Positions 33,710-42,735 of a stretch of 64,000 nucleotides of DNA are shown in pieces. A program made the translations under genes and the position numbers. Numbering within the stretch: the stretch's first letter is position 1; every line of letters starts with the position of its first letter. The notes beneath the pieces were generated by a model. It searched no databases. It saw only the letters and a program-made list of their open reading frames with translations, and was not told the DNA's origin. Source of the stretch: an uncultured Opitutia bacterium. GTDB taxonomy: Bacteria; Verrucomicrobiota; Verrucomicrobiia; Opitutales; Opitutaceae. The stretch lies in assembly GCA_903839035.1 (NCBI GenBank), contig CAIMAQ010000079.1, positions 1 through 64,000 on the forward strand. The letters run 5' to 3'.

Positions 33710-35356
33710 TCAGCGGCGGGCGCCGCGATGGAGCCGGCTGGTGGGCTTGACCGCGGCTGCCACCTCTTCCGCCAGCGCCTTCTCGTCGAAGAGCGCGGAG
33801 TAGATGTAAGGGAAACCTTCGATCTTCTTCCGTTCCACGGCCATGCCCATGTACCGCTCGATGCTGCGTGCGTCGCGCACGTCATCCTCGGTCACGAGCG
33901 TGAAGGCGTCGCCCGAGGCGTGCGCGCGGCCCGTGCGGCCGATGCGGTGCACGTAATCCTCGGCGTTTTCCGGCACGTCGTAGTTCACCACGTGCGAGAC
34001 ACCCGCGATGTCGAGGCCGCGCGCCGCGATGTCCGTCGCCACGAGCACTTCGAACTTGCCGGTCTTGAAACCGTCGAGCGCCTCGATGCGCTCGCGCTGA
34101 CTGCGGTCGGAGTGCATCACGCCCACGGTGTGACCCTTGGCCTGCAGGCGGTGGGCGATGCGGTCCGCGCCCATGCGGGTGCGGGAGAAGATGATCACGC
34201 TCTTGAAGTCGGTCTGCTCCAGCAGCAGCTGCAACAGGTCGAACTTCTGCGACGCCACCACGGGGTAGAACGCGTGCGAGACCGTCTCCGCCGGCGAACG
34301 CTGGCGGCCGATCTCGACCTTCACGGGGTTCCTCAGCGCCCAGGCCGCGAGGGACGCGATCTCGGGCGGCAGTGTGGCGGTGAAAAACAGCGTCTGGCGC
34401 GTGGCGGGCGTCTTTTGGACGATGCGCTTCACGTCGGGCAGGAAGCCCATGTCGAGCATCCGGTCGACCTCGTCGAGCACCAGGATGTCGACGTCCTTCA
34501 GGGAGACATTGCCCTGCTCCATGTGGTCGAGCAGCCGGCCCGGCGTCGCCGCCAGGATGTCCATGCCGCGTTTCAGATCCTCAAGCTGCTTCCCATAACC
34601 CACGCCGCCGTAGACGATGGTGACGTTGAGGTCGGTGAACTTGGCAAATTTCTGGAACGCCTCCTCAACCTGCAGCGCGAGTTCGCGCGTGGGCTCGAGG
34701 ATGAGGACGCGCAGTTTGCCGTGCGACCCCAGGCGCTGGATGATCGGCAGCGCAAACGCCGCGGTCTTGCCCGTGCCGGTCTGGGCCGAGCCGATGACGT
34801 CGCCGCCCTGCAGCACGACCGGGATGGCCTGCGCCTGGATCGGCGTCGGGGTCACGTAGCCCATCTCTTGCACGGCAAAGGCGAGCGCATCGCACAGGCC
34901 GAGCTTGGTAAATTCCGTGTCCATCTTCGGCACATCCACCTTGATCGCCGGTTTCACCGGGGCGGAGCGCGGATGATCAAAGGTCTTGTCGATCATCGGC
35001 CGTTCGCGCTCACCGCGCGGACCACCCGGGCCACCACCGGAGCGGGAATGCAGGCCCCGGCCGCCGCCTTGCGCGGAGCCACCATGGGAAGAGCTGCCGT
35101 GGGAACCAGCAGCACCGCCGCGGCTGCCACGTCCGTCCGACTCCTGGCGCGGACCGCGATCATCGCGGCGCGGGCGCGATTCATGCGAACCGTGCGAACC
35201 GTGCGCGCCGGGCTGCTGCGGCTGGCCATGGTGCGGGCCGGAACCGCGCTCAGGGCGCGGCGTGGAATGGGACCTGGCCGGGGCGGCGGGCGCGGGCGAG
35301 GAGGAACGGGAAGGCGCGATCGATTGGCGCAGCTTCGACAGAAATTTCTTCAGCAT
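33710..35356 (-). CDS. DEAD-box RNA helicase with long disordered N-terminus and DEVD box
   Basis: 548 residues. The helicase core (about 145-530) has the Q motif FTKLGL...TPTPIQAQAIP, Walker A AQTGTGKT, LEPTRELA, a DEVDRML box (Val instead of Ala), FTATLP in place of SAT, and HRIGRTGRA. It probably unwinds RNA in ribosome assembly or cold adaptation, as RhlE/DeaD proteins do. The first 140 residues are Gly, Ser, Arg and His-rich and disordered; in most relatives such a tail is C-terminal. A typical RhlE core tail is absent. Upstream is an unrelated lipoprotein. Confidence 0.92.
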   Translation of the reverse strand: MLKKFLSKLRQSIAPSRSSSPAPAAPARSHSTPRPERGSGPHHGQPQQPGAHGSHGSHESRPRRDDRGPRQESDGRGSRGGAAGSHGSSSHGGSAQGGGRGLHSRSGGGPGGPRGERERPMIDKTFDHPRSAPVKPAIKVDVPKMDTEFTKLGLCDALAFAVQEMGYVTPTPIQAQAIPVVLQGGDVIGSAQTGTGKTAAFALPIIQRLGSHGKLRVLILEPTRELALQVEEAFQKFAKFTDLNVTIVYGGVGYGKQLEDLKRGMDILAATPGRLLDHMEQGNVSLKDVDILVLDEVDRMLDMGFLPDVKRIVQKTPATRQTLFFTATLPPEIASLAAWALRNPVKVEIGRQRSPAETVSHAFYPVVASQKFDLLQLLLEQTDFKSVIIFSRTRMGADRIAHRLQAKGHTVGVMHSDRSQRERIEALDGFKTGKFEVLVATDIAARGLDIAGVSHVVNYDVPENAEDYVHRIGRTGRAHASGDAFTLVTEDDVRDARSIERYMGMAVERKKIEGFPYIYSALFDEKALAEEVAAAVKPTSRLHRGARR

Positions 35357-35444
35357 TGGCGGGAGTTAAAGGGTCACCGTCAGCGAAAGGGCCCCGTTTG
35401 GCAACCCCGGAAACCGGCTGCCCGCCTCCCCTCCCCGGCACCAA

Positions 35445-35846
35445 TCAGAGGTTCGACTTAATCTTGTCCAGAATCGCCAACGACAGCGACTGGTCGCCGA
35501 ACGTGTCGACCCGGATGGTCACCTTCGTCAGGTTATCGCCCGTGCGCTCCAACGTGATCTTGATCTTCTTATTGACGGCGTTGTTCACCTTGATGACGGC
35601 GATCAGTGCATCCTTGGACTCGCTGACCTTGGTGAATTCCAGCTGCTGCACCGCCCGCTCGGTCGCCCGAACGCTCCGGTCGAAGCTGGCATCGAGATTG
35701 GCAGTAAGGTCCCCCGTCACATAGGCCACGCCCGCGGCGCCGGCACCCGCCGCCGCCGCAATGCAACCGGAGAACAGGGTGAGGGCGGACAAGCCGAGAA
35801 CAAGGGAGGACAAAATGGCGGCCCGGGAGAGGATGGAGTGCTTCAT
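35445..35846 (-). CDS. DUF3568-like lipoprotein
   Basis: 133 residues. The signal peptide ends in the lipobox LTLFSGC (Cys28), followed by an Ala/Gly-rich stretch and a beta-rich domain with GDNLTKVTIRVDTFGDQ, which fits the DUF3568 family of small outer-membrane or periplasmic lipoproteins of unknown function. The start at 35846 puts the signal peptide at the N-terminus. Confidence 0.7.
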   Translation of the reverse strand: MKHSILSRAAILSSLVLGLSALTLFSGCIAAAAGAGAAGVAYVTGDLTANLDASFDRSVRATERAVQQLEFTKVSESKDALIAVIKVNNAVNKKIKITLERTGDNLTKVTIRVDTFGDQSLSLAILDKIKSNL

Positions 35847-35960
35847 ATGGGAGGATTTATGACCCATGGACCCCGGCCGCGTAAAGTGGTTTCCCACCTT
35901 CGCGCTTGGCTTGTCCGCCGGTCGTTGCCTGACTTGCCCCATCCCCCTCACTTCTCCCGC

Positions 35961-37385
35961 ATGACCAACGACGTACTCTGGCTTGTCCGCCTTGGCCTCG
36001 ACCAGGGCCTTTTCAGCCGCGAACACGCCACCGCCGTCCGGTCCGCGGTCGGGAATGACGCGGATATCGGCACTTTTGCGCAACGCCTCGTCGACGAGGG
36101 GTATGTCGAGGACGTCGACACCCTCGAGAAGGTCGCGAGCCTGGCCATGAACAAGGGCCCGAAGGGCCCGCCGTTCGGCGACCCGTTCGCTGGCAGCGGC
36201 ACCGAGCCGCCCTTCGCGGAAGCCCCCGCCGCCGCGAAGGTTGAAGTGGAAACGAAAAAGAGCGGCGCCGGGCCGGCGCCCAAGTTCCCCTTCGACACCA
36301 TCGGCATCCTGGACGATGCGGGACTTGCCTCGGCGTTCCGCGGCCTCCTCCGCCAGACCTCGGACTTCGGCGCCAGCGACCTCCATCTTTCCACCGGCTC
36401 ACGGCCCTTCATCCGCAAGAGCCGGGCGCTCATGTTCCTGTCGGACTATGTCCTCACCGCCGACGATGCCCTCCGGCTGAACACCGCGCTCCTGTCCGAC
36501 GGGCAGAAAAAAACCTTCCTCGACTGCAAGGACTACGACTACGCCCTCGCCCTCAGCGGCACCGACCGGTACCGCGTGAACCTGATGTTCCACAAGCGCG
36601 GCGTGGCGGGCTCCTATCGCATGGTGCCGGACAAGTTGCCCTCGCTTGGCAACCTCGGTTTCTCGGCCCACCTGGAGACAATCAAGAAGCTCCTTTCCTA
36701 CCACAACGGCCTGATCCTCATCACCGGCCCCGTCGGCTCCGGCAAGACCACCACGCTCGCCGCGATGGTTGACTACCTCAACTCGACCCGCACCGACCAC
36801 ATCATCACGGTGGAGGATCCCATCGAGGTCGTGCAGCCGGCCAAGGGCTGCAATGTCACCCAGCGCGAGATCGGCCAGCACACCAAGACGTTCGCCAGTG
36901 CGCTCAAGGGCGCCCTCCGCGAGGACCCTGACGTCATCATCATCGGCGAACTCCGCGACTTGGAGACCATCGAGATGGCCATCACCGCATCCGAGACCGG
37001 CCATCTGGTGATCGGCACCATGCACACGAGCGATGCCGCCACCACGCTCAACCGCGTGCTCGATGTCTTCCCTCCCGGCCAACTGCCGCAGATCCGCGCC
37101 AGCGTTGCCGAGAGTCTCCGCGGCGTGGTCTGCCAGCGCCTCCTCCCCGACGTCAAGGGCGGGCTCACGCTCGCCTGCGAGATCCTCATCAACAACGTCG
37201 CCATCCAGAATCTCATCCGCGAGGGCAAGTCCCAAGGCCTGCGCAACACCATGGAAACCGGCGTCCGCGAGGGCATGTGCCTGATGGACAATGTGGTCTT
37301 CGGCCTCTGGCAGGACCGGTCGATCACCGCCGAAACCGCCCTCGCCAACATCACCAACCGCGTCCTGCGGGCAAAGATCTCCTGA
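35961..37385 (+). CDS. PilT/PilU-type ATPase with long N-terminal extension
   Basis: 474 residues. The RecA core has Walker A GPVGSGKTTT near 255-262, the ASP box IITVEDPIE, Walker B DVIIIGELRD and His box GTMHTSDA. The N-terminal 130 residues, including a Pro/Ala/Lys-rich linker, are extra compared with standard PilT (about 350). No zinc-binding CxxC pairs exist, so it is the retraction type (PilT/PilU), not GspE/PilB. A second ATPase follows 2 bp later, forming a pair. Other type IV pilus genes are not in the window. Confidence 0.85.
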   Translation: MTNDVLWLVRLGLDQGLFSREHATAVRSAVGNDADIGTFAQRLVDEGYVEDVDTLEKVASLAMNKGPKGPPFGDPFAGSGTEPPFAEAPAAAKVEVETKKSGAGPAPKFPFDTIGILDDAGLASAFRGLLRQTSDFGASDLHLSTGSRPFIRKSRALMFLSDYVLTADDALRLNTALLSDGQKKTFLDCKDYDYALALSGTDRYRVNLMFHKRGVAGSYRMVPDKLPSLGNLGFSAHLETIKKLLSYHNGLILITGPVGSGKTTTLAAMVDYLNSTRTDHIITVEDPIEVVQPAKGCNVTQREIGQHTKTFASALKGALREDPDVIIIGELRDLETIEMAITASETGHLVIGTMHTSDAATTLNRVLDVFPPGQLPQIRASVAESLRGVVCQRLLPDVKGGLTLACEILINNVAIQNLIREGKSQGLRNTMETGVREGMCLMDNVVFGLWQDRSITAETALANITNRVLRAKIS

Positions 37386-37387
37386 CC

Positions 37388-38464
37388 ATGGCCCTCGTCG
37401 ACCAACTGCTCCGTACCATGCTCGACCAGAGCGGGTCCGACCTGCACCTCACCGTCGGTCTGCCCCCGAAGGCCCGCATCTCCGGCGCCCTCAAAGCCAT
37501 CGGCCCCGATCCGCTCGACGCGGCCACCATGGAGAAAATGCTCAAGGAGCTCGTCAGCGAGACGCGTTGGAAGGACTACCTCGAGCGCAAGGACCTCGAC
37601 CTCGCCCACGAGATCCCGGGCATCGCGCGCTTCCGCGCGAATTTCCTCTATAACCACACCGGCCAGGGGGCCGTCCTGCGCCAGATCCCCGTCAAGATCC
37701 GCTCATTCGACGAACTGAGGCTCCCCGAGGCGCTGAAGAAACTCTGCCACCTTAACGAGGGCCTCGTGGTCGTCACGGGCCCCACCGGCTCCGGCAAGTC
37801 GACCACGCTCGCGGCGATGATCGACTACATCAACACGCACCTCGCCAAGCACATCATCACGATCGAGGACCCGATCGAGTTCGTGCACCAGGCGAAGAAA
37901 TCCACCATCGTCCACCGCGAGGTCGGCGAGCACACGGAGTCGTTTGCCGCCGCCCTCAAGGGCGCGATGCGCCACGACCCCGACGTCGTCCTCATCGGCG
38001 AAATGCGCGAGATGGAGACCATCAAGCTCGCGCTGGGCTGCGCCTCCATGGGCATGCTCGTCTTCGGCACGCTGCACACCAACAACGCCCCAAAGACCGT
38101 CGACCGCATCATTAACACCTTTCCCGCCGACGAGCAGAACCAGGTGCGCGTCATGCTCTCGAGCTGCCTCGCCGGCGTCGTCTCCCAGCTCCTCTGCAAG
38201 GCCGTGTCCAAGGGCCGCTGCGCCGTGCACGAGATCCTGCTCACCCACGAGGCGCTGCCCAACACCATCCGCAGCGGGCAGATCGCCAACATCCGCGCCA
38301 TCATCGAGAGCGGCGGCAACGACGGCATGATCACGATGGACCAGAGCCTCATGGCCCGGGTGAAAGACAACACCATCGAGGCCAAGGAGGCCTACATGAA
38401 GGCCGCCAACAAGGGCCTCTTCCAGCCGCTGCTCAAGCCCGGCGACCTCGACAGCGCGCACTGA
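37388..38464 (+). CDS. pilT: Twitching-motility ATPase PilT
   Basis: 358 residues, the usual PilT size. N-terminal PAS-like domain (1-100) with MLDQSGSDLHLTVG, Walker A GPTGSGKST near 130-137, IITIEDPIEF, Walker B DVVLIGEMRE, His box GTLHTNNA and the C-terminal AIRNLIRE-like retraction motif region. PilT powers pilus retraction. Start at 37388, two bases after the preceding ATPase. Confidence 0.93.
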   Translation: MALVDQLLRTMLDQSGSDLHLTVGLPPKARISGALKAIGPDPLDAATMEKMLKELVSETRWKDYLERKDLDLAHEIPGIARFRANFLYNHTGQGAVLRQIPVKIRSFDELRLPEALKKLCHLNEGLVVVTGPTGSGKSTTLAAMIDYINTHLAKHIITIEDPIEFVHQAKKSTIVHREVGEHTESFAAALKGAMRHDPDVVLIGEMREMETIKLALGCASMGMLVFGTLHTNNAPKTVDRIINTFPADEQNQVRVMLSSCLAGVVSQLLCKAVSKGRCAVHEILLTHEALPNTIRSGQIANIRAIIESGGNDGMITMDQSLMARVKDNTIEAKEAYMKAANKGLFQPLLKPGDLDSAH

Positions 38465-38578
38465 GGCAAAGCCGCAACGGTCGGAGTAAGGAGAGTGTAG
38501 AAACGCCGGGGCCGGCTTGCGGGTTTGGAAACTCCGGGACTTCTTGTTTCTAGTTTTTCATCCTCACCCGTTCCTCCT

Positions 38579-39373
38579 TTGCCCTCCCCCACCTTCGCCC
38601 TCCGCCACGTCACGCTGGTCACCCGCGACGTCGGCCGGATCCTGCCGTTTTACCGGGACGCCCTTGGGCTCATTGCCCGCCAGCCCGACGCGCGCACGGT
38701 CACGCTGCATTTCTCGGCCGACGAACCCGCCATCATCACCTTTACCGCGGACCCGGCCGCGGTTGAGCCCACCGAACGCGTCGCGGGGCTGTTTCACCTC
38801 GCCCTCCTCGTGCCCGACCGCTCCACCCTCGCCGCCGTCCTGGCCCGCCTGATCGAGCACCGGCAGCAGATTGAGGGCCTCTCCGACCATGGCGTGAGCG
38901 AGGCCATCTATCTCGCCGACCCCGACGGCAACGGCATCGAGATCTACCGCGACCGGCCGCGCTCCGAGTGGCCCGTGGCGGGCGGCAAGGTGGCCATGTT
39001 CACCCGCGCGCTCGACCCCCGCGGCCTGCTCCGGGAGTTGCCCTCGCCGCCGCCAGCCGCACCACTCGCCCACGCCACCTTCGGCCATCTCCATCTCTCG
39101 GTTAGCGCCCTCGAACCGGCCAAAAAATTCTATACCAGTGAACTGGGTCTCGCCATCCGGCAGGACACCTACCCGGAGGCGCTCTTCCTCGCCGCCGACG
39201 ACTACCACCATCATATCGCCGTCAACACCTGGGGCCATCCGGCCCCGCGGGGCCCCGCCCGGCTCACGGGTCTCGCCGGTTTTTCCGCCGCGTCCAACCG
39301 GACCGCCGCGCCGCGCACGCTCACGGATCCCGACGGCACCCGCGTGACGCTGGAGCCGTTGAGTAGTCCATAG
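38579..39373 (+). CDS. VOC-superfamily dioxygenase/glyoxalase protein, two domains
   Basis: About 264 residues with two VOC modules (about 5-130 and 160-264). Each has the family's pattern: LRHVTLVTRDVGRILPFYRDALG and later LHLSVSALEPAKKFYTSELGL. Metal ligands (His, Glu) are plausible at HVT, H of the first helix and DPDGNGIEIY in the first module. It resembles Bacillus CatE-type extradiol dioxygenases, but the substrate is unknown. A TTG start at 38579 is the most credible; a TTG at 38525 would lengthen a non-conserved region. Confidence 0.75.
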   Translation: MPSPTFALRHVTLVTRDVGRILPFYRDALGLIARQPDARTVTLHFSADEPAIITFTADPAAVEPTERVAGLFHLALLVPDRSTLAAVLARLIEHRQQIEGLSDHGVSEAIYLADPDGNGIEIYRDRPRSEWPVAGGKVAMFTRALDPRGLLRELPSPPPAAPLAHATFGHLHLSVSALEPAKKFYTSELGLAIRQDTYPEALFLAADDYHHHIAVNTWGHPAPRGPARLTGLAGFSAASNRTAAPRTLTDPDGTRVTLEPLSSP

Positions 39374-39443
39374 TCCCGGCGTCCGGGTTGAACCAGCGGT
39401 TGACTTCGCCCTCCGGCTTGGCGAACTCCCCGGCACCGTTCGC

Positions 39444-40181
39444 ATGAAGAAAATCCCCCTGGCCCTGCAACTCTACTCCGTGCGCGGCGACACCGGCACT
39501 GACTTCGCGGGCACCGTCGCCGCCGTCGCCAAGATGGGCTACACCGGCGTGGAGCTGGCCGGCTACGGCAATCTCGACGCCAAGGGCGCCAAGGCGGCCC
39601 TCGATGCGGCCGGGCTCAAGGTCTCCGGCACGCACGCCGGCATCAACGCGCTTCGCAATGACTTTGATACGGTCGTGAACGATGCCCTGCTTTTCGGCAC
39701 CCGCCACGTCATCTGCCCGTGGTGGCACCCGGGGCAGTATCTCTCCGCCGCCGCCTGCTCGCGCATTGGCGAGGAACTGGGTGGCATCGGCGCCGCCCTG
39801 CGCGCATTCGGCCTGCAGCTGAGCTTTCACAACCACGCCAGCGAGCTGAAGGTGATCGAGGGCCGCACCGCGTTTGACTGGATGTTGTCGGCCGCCGCGC
39901 CCCGCGACCTCGCCGCCGAGCTGGATGTCTACTGGTCCCATGTCGGCGGCGTGCCGCCGGAAAAATTCCTGGCCGACCACGGCGCCCGCGTGCGCCTGCT
40001 GCACCTGAAGGATGAAAAGGAAATCGGCCTCGGGCCGGTCGACTTCACCAAGGTTTTCGCCGCCGCCGAGGCGATCGGTGCGGTCGAGTGGTACGTCGTC
40101 GAGCAGGAGTGGTACAACCACGCGCCGATGGAGAGCGTCCGCCGCTGCTTCGATCAGCTTAAGGCCTGGGGCAAGGCCTGA
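39444..40181 (+). CDS. Sugar phosphate isomerase/epimerase-like TIM-barrel protein
   Basis: 245 residues. The AP-endonuclease-2-like TIM barrel is shown by LALQLYSVRGDT, GYTGVELAGYG, SFHNHASELK (metal His-Asn-His), VELDVYWSHVGG-like LAAELDVYW, and VRLLHLKDEKE near the end. Such proteins isomerise or epimerise keto sugars; the precise substrate cannot be read. Position is 71 bp after the VOC gene. Confidence 0.8.
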   Translation: MKKIPLALQLYSVRGDTGTDFAGTVAAVAKMGYTGVELAGYGNLDAKGAKAALDAAGLKVSGTHAGINALRNDFDTVVNDALLFGTRHVICPWWHPGQYLSAAACSRIGEELGGIGAALRAFGLQLSFHNHASELKVIEGRTAFDWMLSAAAPRDLAAELDVYWSHVGGVPPEKFLADHGARVRLLHLKDEKEIGLGPVDFTKVFAAAEAIGAVEWYVVEQEWYNHAPMESVRRCFDQLKAWGKA

Positions 40182-40188
40182 CGCGCCG

Positions 40189-40638
40189 TCACTTCTCGGC
40201 CAGCGCCGCCTGCAGGACCTCGGATTCAAAGTCCGTCACGTGGTCCCGCGGCGCCTCGAGAAGGGCAAAAAATCCTGGCGCCGCGTTGGCGACACCTAAC
40301 ACGCCGCCAGCCGTCCCGGGGAGGGGGATCGTCATCAGTTCCTCCGCGCTCGAGTAACCCATGATCCGCGCCATCGCGGGGTTCGCCAGGCGGAATCCAC
40401 CCGCGGAGGTGTTCTCATAAATGCCCTCCACCGCGTCCTCAAACAGCCGGCGGAACTGGGCCTCCGAGGCGTGCAGCTCGCTCGTCCGGCGATGCAGCAA
40501 GCTGCGCAGATATAGGATCAACGCCGCCACCGCCACGAGATCCACCCCGATCTCCAATCCGATCGACGACCACTCCCAGGCGCCGGACGCCTCCACGGCC
40601 GCGGACAGGACCGCCCAGAAATGGGTGGATGGGGTCAT
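40189..40638 (-). CDS. Short membrane-anchored PAS-domain protein (orphan or truncated sensor)
   Basis: 149 residues from ATG at 40638. One membrane segment near 25-45 is followed by a short coiled coil (about 45-60) and one PAS domain (about 60-145; EGIYENTSAGGFRLANPAMARIMGY is the recognisable part). No kinase, GGDEF or EAL domain follows; the stop comes right after the PAS. It could be an orphan sensor or the 5' part of a broken histidine kinase, but no downstream kinase lies on this strand. Converges with the isomerase gene. Confidence 0.6.
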   Translation of the reverse strand: MTPSTHFWAVLSAAVEASGAWEWSSIGLEIGVDLVAVAALILYLRSLLHRRTSELHASEAQFRRLFEDAVEGIYENTSAGGFRLANPAMARIMGYSSAEELMTIPLPGTAGGVLGVANAAPGFFALLEAPRDHVTDFESEVLQAALAEK

Positions 40639-40761
40639 CAGGTGCTGTAGGCCGGCGCGAAAATGCCGGCGCCAGCCTAGCGGGACATGGAAATTTTTGC
40701 CGAGGGACAATCCCTCGCGCCGCTTGACTTTCCGCCGTCAAACGCCGCCCTGAGACGCATC

Positions 40762-41256
40762 ATGCCGCCCCGTATCCGACCCGCCACCCCCGCGGATCTG
40801 CCGCTCATCCTCCGCTTCATCCGCGCGCTCGCCACCTATGAAAAACTCCTCCCCGAGGTCGAGGCCACCGAGGAAAAACTCGGCGCCACACTCTTCGGAC
40901 CGCGGCCGGCCGCGGAGTGCGTGCTGGCCTTCGCCGACGGGGACACGCCGGCGGGCTTTGCCATATTTTTCCCCAATTACTCCACCTTCCTCGCCCGGCC
41001 CGGCCTGTACCTGGAGGATCTGTTCGTCAGTCCGGAGTTCCGCGGCCATGGCATCGGCAAGGCCCTGCTGCTGCACCTCGCGGGCCTCGCCCACCAGCGC
41101 GGCTGCGGCCGGATGGAGTGGAGCGTGCTCGACTGGAATCAACCCGCGATCGATTTTTACGAATCCCTCGGGGCCGAGCGCAAGACCGAGTGGACCATCT
41201 GCCGCCTGAGCGGCCCCGCCCTCGCGCAGTACGCCCCACCCGCCAACCTTGGGTGA
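40762..41256 (+). CDS. GNAT N-acetyltransferase, diamine/spermidine acetyltransferase-like
   Basis: 164 residues. The acetyl-CoA loop is EFRGHGIGKALLLHLA near 90-105, and DWNQPAIDFYESLGAE is the motif of the diamine acetyltransferase (SSAT-like) group. The N-terminus RIRPATPADLPLILRFIRALATYEK is typical. Substrate is probably an amine, not determined. Start ATG at 40762. Confidence 0.8.
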   Translation: MPPRIRPATPADLPLILRFIRALATYEKLLPEVEATEEKLGATLFGPRPAAECVLAFADGDTPAGFAIFFPNYSTFLARPGLYLEDLFVSPEFRGHGIGKALLLHLAGLAHQRGCGRMEWSVLDWNQPAIDFYESLGAERKTEWTICRLSGPALAQYAPPANLG

Positions 41257-41344
41257 ATTCGGCACCGCATACCCTGGAACTGCGCGAAATGTGCATCCAA
41301 GGCCCGCGCTCCAGCCGTAATGACTTAATGCCACTCTTTTTCCC

Positions 41345-42271
41345 ATGATACCCCGCCTATTCGCCTGCGCGTTTCCGTTCCGCCGATCCCTGACCGTTCT
41401 TCTGACCCTGCTCACCGCCGCGTCGGTGCTGCGCGCCCAGCCCGCGAGCGCCACCTTCCGCCCCTCACTGATCAATTCGTACTCGGGCGGATTCACCGCC
41501 TCCGGGAAAGGCCAGCTCACCCGCGGTGCAACCAGCGTGGGCGAGGCCTCGCTCACCCGCTTCGATTTCAGCGTCTCCGGGCGAGTGCCGGTTTCGGAGC
41601 ATATCCTCTTCCTCCCCGGCTTCGCCTACGAGCACACCACGTTCGACGCGTCCAGCGGCACCCCGCTGCCCGGTTCGGTCCAGGAAATCTCGGCCTCCCT
41701 CGGTTTCCGGGGCGTGCTCACCCCCACGTGGGCCTGGGGTGCGTTTCTCCGGCCCGGTTTCTACGGCGACTTCAAGCGACTCGGGAGCGACAGCTTCAAC
41801 GCCCCGCTCTTGCTCACCACCTTCTACACTCCGCACGACGGTCTGGTCTGGATCTTCGGGGTGAGCGTCAATGGCTTCAGCAACCAGCCCGTTCTGCCCG
41901 CCCTCGGGGTGCGGTGGAAGTTTGATCCCGCGTGGGAGCTTGAGGTCGGCTTCCCGCGCACCGGGTTGACCTATCACGCCTCTCCCCGGCTTGCCTGGCG
42001 GGCTGGCCTGACCATGGCGGGCGGAAACTACCGCATCACGGACAACCTCGGCGTCCCCGCCCCCGGGATCAGCCGGCTGGCCAACACCTATCTCGCCGTG
42101 ACCGAAGTGCGGGTCGGCGCCGGCGCTACCTACACCTTCGGCAACGGACTCGACCTCGACCTTGGGGCCGGCTTCACCACCCTCCGCCGTTTCGATTACC
42201 CCGACCGCAACTACCGGCTTAACGGCGCGGATGTCGGCTGGTTCAGCCTCGCCCTCAACCAGCGCCGGTAA
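41345..42271 (+). CDS. Outer-membrane beta-barrel-like protein (DUF6268-like)
   Basis: 308 residues. Signal peptide with membrane region at about 14-30 (cleavage near VLRAQP). The rest alternates hydrophobic and polar residues in many strands with Trp and Tyr near strand ends, ending SLALNQRR; this suggests a small outer-membrane beta-barrel. DUF6268 is my guess from the Verrucomicrobia and Bacteroidota members I know of. Function is unknown. Confidence 0.55.
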   Translation: MIPRLFACAFPFRRSLTVLLTLLTAASVLRAQPASATFRPSLINSYSGGFTASGKGQLTRGATSVGEASLTRFDFSVSGRVPVSEHILFLPGFAYEHTTFDASSGTPLPGSVQEISASLGFRGVLTPTWAWGAFLRPGFYGDFKRLGSDSFNAPLLLTTFYTPHDGLVWIFGVSVNGFSNQPVLPALGVRWKFDPAWELEVGFPRTGLTYHASPRLAWRAGLTMAGGNYRITDNLGVPAPGISRLANTYLAVTEVRVGAGATYTFGNGLDLDLGAGFTTLRRFDYPDRNYRLNGADVGWFSLALNQRR

Positions 42272-42393
42272 ATCTCCGGTCACCTCTGACCACCCGGCCC
42301 CGTCCGCCGCGGACTGAGCAAATTCTGCCTACCGCTTTGCCGGTAGGGAGAGGGATTGCAGTAAGCCCCGTTCCCCGTTTAGCCTATCCAACC

Positions 42394-42735
42394 ATGCCCC
42401 ACGTGCCGCCGCCCAACAGCGCCATTGCTGAGCTGGTCTCCGCCCTCGGCGAGGAGTCGGCCCGCGAACTGGCGGAGATGTTCCTGACCAGTTTCGAGGC
42501 GGTGTTCCGCGACCTGCACTCCCGTGATCACAGCGAGCGCAAGCGGGCGGCCCACAGCCTGAAAAGCAGTGCGCGCATCGTCGGCGCCAGCGACCTGTCC
42601 GGCCGGATGGCCGAGCTCGAGGCCCGGCTGACCAACACCACGGGCGATGTCACGCCGGAGGACATTGCCGCGACGCGCGCGGACTTCGAGCAGATCGCCG
42701 TCCCGCTGCGGGCCTATGCCCGCCAGGCCGGCTAG
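42394..42735 (+). CDS. Single-domain Hpt (histidine phosphotransfer) protein
   Basis: 113 residues, a four-helix Hpt domain. The phosphorylated His is in AAHSLKSSARIVGA (H54). It would relay phosphate from a hybrid kinase to a response regulator. The only regulator in view is the convergent gene whose stop overlaps this one by 4 bp. No sensor kinase is adjacent. Confidence 0.85.
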   Translation: MPHVPPPNSAIAELVSALGEESARELAEMFLTSFEAVFRDLHSRDHSERKRAAHSLKSSARIVGASDLSGRMAELEARLTNTTGDVTPEDIAATRADFEQIAVPLRAYARQAG

